A DNA stretch of 64,000 nt from JACVRW01 sp963757815 (GTDB lineage: Bacteria; Actinomycetota; Thermoleophilia; Solirubrobacterales; Thermoleophilaceae), in NCBI GenBank assembly GCA_963757815.1, contig CAVWSN010000010.1, positions 1-64,000 of the forward strand, in the 5' to 3' direction. Positions within the stretch are counted from its first letter, which is position 1. Every line of letters begins with the position of its first letter. Below are positions 63,159 through 64,000 of the stretch, piece after piece. The notes beneath the pieces were generated by a model, which saw only the letters and a list, made by a program, of their open reading frames with translations, was not told the origin of the DNA and did not search any database. Both the position numbers and the translations under genes were made by a program.

Positions 63159-64000
63159 ATGTCAGAGCAGATCGAAGCCACCTGGAAGCTCGAGCGGATC
63201 TCTCCGCGGGCCTACCAGCATCCCGGCGACAGGGCGGCCACCGCGGCGCTTGCCAAGGTGCCCTATCTGGATGAGGTGGTGCGCCGGCTCGTCGCGCTCG
63301 GCTACGAGCGGGCGCTGCGGGCTGCCTCGCTGGGCTCGGCGGTCCGGCTCGGCGACAACCAGCTCCCGCGTATCTGGGTCCTCCACCGGCAGGTGTTCAA
63401 CACGCTCGACATCGAGCGCGTGCCGGACCTCTACCTCACGCAGTTCCCGCTCGCGAACGCGTACGCGATCGGGACCGACAAGCCGATCGTGCTGCTCAAC
63501 TCGGAGCTGGTGCGGATCCTCGACGACGACGGCCGCCGGGTTGTGTTGGCCCACGAGGCCGCGCACGTGCACTCCGACCACGTCCTCTACCAGACGGCGC
63601 TCCTGATCCTTCTGCGGCTCGGCTCGACCGTGCGGCTGCCGATCCTGGCCGGGCTCGCCGCTGCTCGCCATCCAGCTCGCCCTGCTCGAGTGGTGGCGCG
63701 CGGCCGAGCTGTCGTGCGACCGCGCGGCGGCGCTCGTCACGCGCGACCCGCAGGCGGTCTGCCGGGCGCTGATGACGATCGCCGCCGGCGAGGAGGCGGA
63801 GGCGCTCAGCCTCGACGCGTTCATCGCGCAGGGGATGGAGTACACCGAGGGCGGCGGCGGGCTCGAGCGAATGACGAAGCTTCTGCAGGACCTGCAAGTG
63901 ACCCATCCGATGCCCGTCCGGCGCGTGAAGATGCTTCTCGACTGGGTCCACGAGGGGGAATACGACCGCATGGTGCGCGGCGACTACCTTCGCCGATCGG
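63159..64000 (+). pseudogene. M48-family metallopeptidase, frameshifted and cut by the window edge
   Basis: From ATG 63159 the product reads LERISPRAYQHPGDRAA, then WVLHRQVFNTLDIERVPDLYL, and the zinc motif LAHEAAHVHSDH (HExxH). A one-base insertion near 63652 shifts the frame, after which LLAIQLALLEWWRAAELSCDRAAAL supplies the third zinc ligand Glu in the next frame. The coding sequence continues to the end of the window. It resembles HtpX/Oma1-type M48 peptidases, although only one or two membrane segments are seen here. Confidence 0.8.

Overview
The window is high-GC DNA with the gene content of a Gram-positive actinobacterial chromosome. An F420-type LLM oxidoreductase, actinobacterial-style MoxR/DUF58/VWA and HtrA genes, a DUF7144 membrane protein, a Rsb-type phosphatase/kinase pair, many GTG and TTG starts and many leaderless promoters point to Actinobacteria. 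The class Thermoleophilia (Solirubrobacterales-like) is my best guess. This is inference from gene content, not from a marker-gene match.

1-12 kb is an accessory, damaged region. It holds a partial unknown protein, a serine beta-lactamase-fold hydrolase, a tRNA-Gly without a D-arm, an AhpD-like protein, a DUF7144 membrane protein and a large MalT/LuxR-type regulator. These are followed by a DUF1269/DUF6325-like gene, a 24-codon Arg-rich ORF, an arylsulfatase, a second DUF1269-like gene, a flavodoxin fragment, a DUF3883 fragment and an HTH gene. From 7.2 to 10.95 kb almost every reading frame is broken by single-base indels. The region ends near a tRNA-Met lacking its 3' third.

12-26 kb holds mostly intact genes: RibD/DHFR-like reductase, thioredoxin-like lipoprotein, SDR, LLM oxidoreductase, glycosyltransferase and CsoR. 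Next comes a coherent envelope-stress block: HtrA protease-VWA, a divergent two-component system, and MoxR-DUF58-VWA. The HtrA and MoxR promoters share an identically spaced palindrome and -10 box, and the MoxR palindrome also lies in the promoter of the response regulator. A cupin-lipoprotein pair, tRNA-Asn and an HTH-HNH protein follow.

26.5-46.6 kb is housekeeping DNA, mainly on the minus strand. It contains a recO-ppdK-dgt-dnaG-rpoD operon; a plus-strand glutaredoxin, aldo/keto reductase and epoxide hydrolase; an M20 peptidase-NUDIX-xerD-mutM operon; an AlkZ-like protein and an NTF2-like protein; and tlyA-nadK-recN followed by pyrG. recN carries a frameshift in a Gly-rich insert.

46.7-54.3 kb has four plus-strand genes (a small membrane protein behind a CRP-like site, FAD oxidoreductase, OsmC, M42 peptidase). 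They separate tlyA-nadK-recN from efp-nusB-xseB-ispA-dxs, which in many bacteria form one cluster.

54.3-64 kb holds a frameshifted LVIVD-repeat secreted protein, an unusual LamG/membrane protein, a frameshifted methyltransferase, a SpoIIAA-like protein, an MBL-fold hydrolase, a RsbU-like PP2C phosphatase with a RsbW-like ATPase, a DUF72 protein and a frameshifted M48 peptidase cut by the window edge.

A recurrent feature is a TANNNT (or TACAAA) -10 box placed 6-8 nt, usually exactly 7 nt, before the start codon. It implies leaderless transcripts for at least a dozen genes and was used here to choose starts. Indels are concentrated in non-essential genes, so local sequence error and genuine gene decay cannot be separated from this sequence alone.
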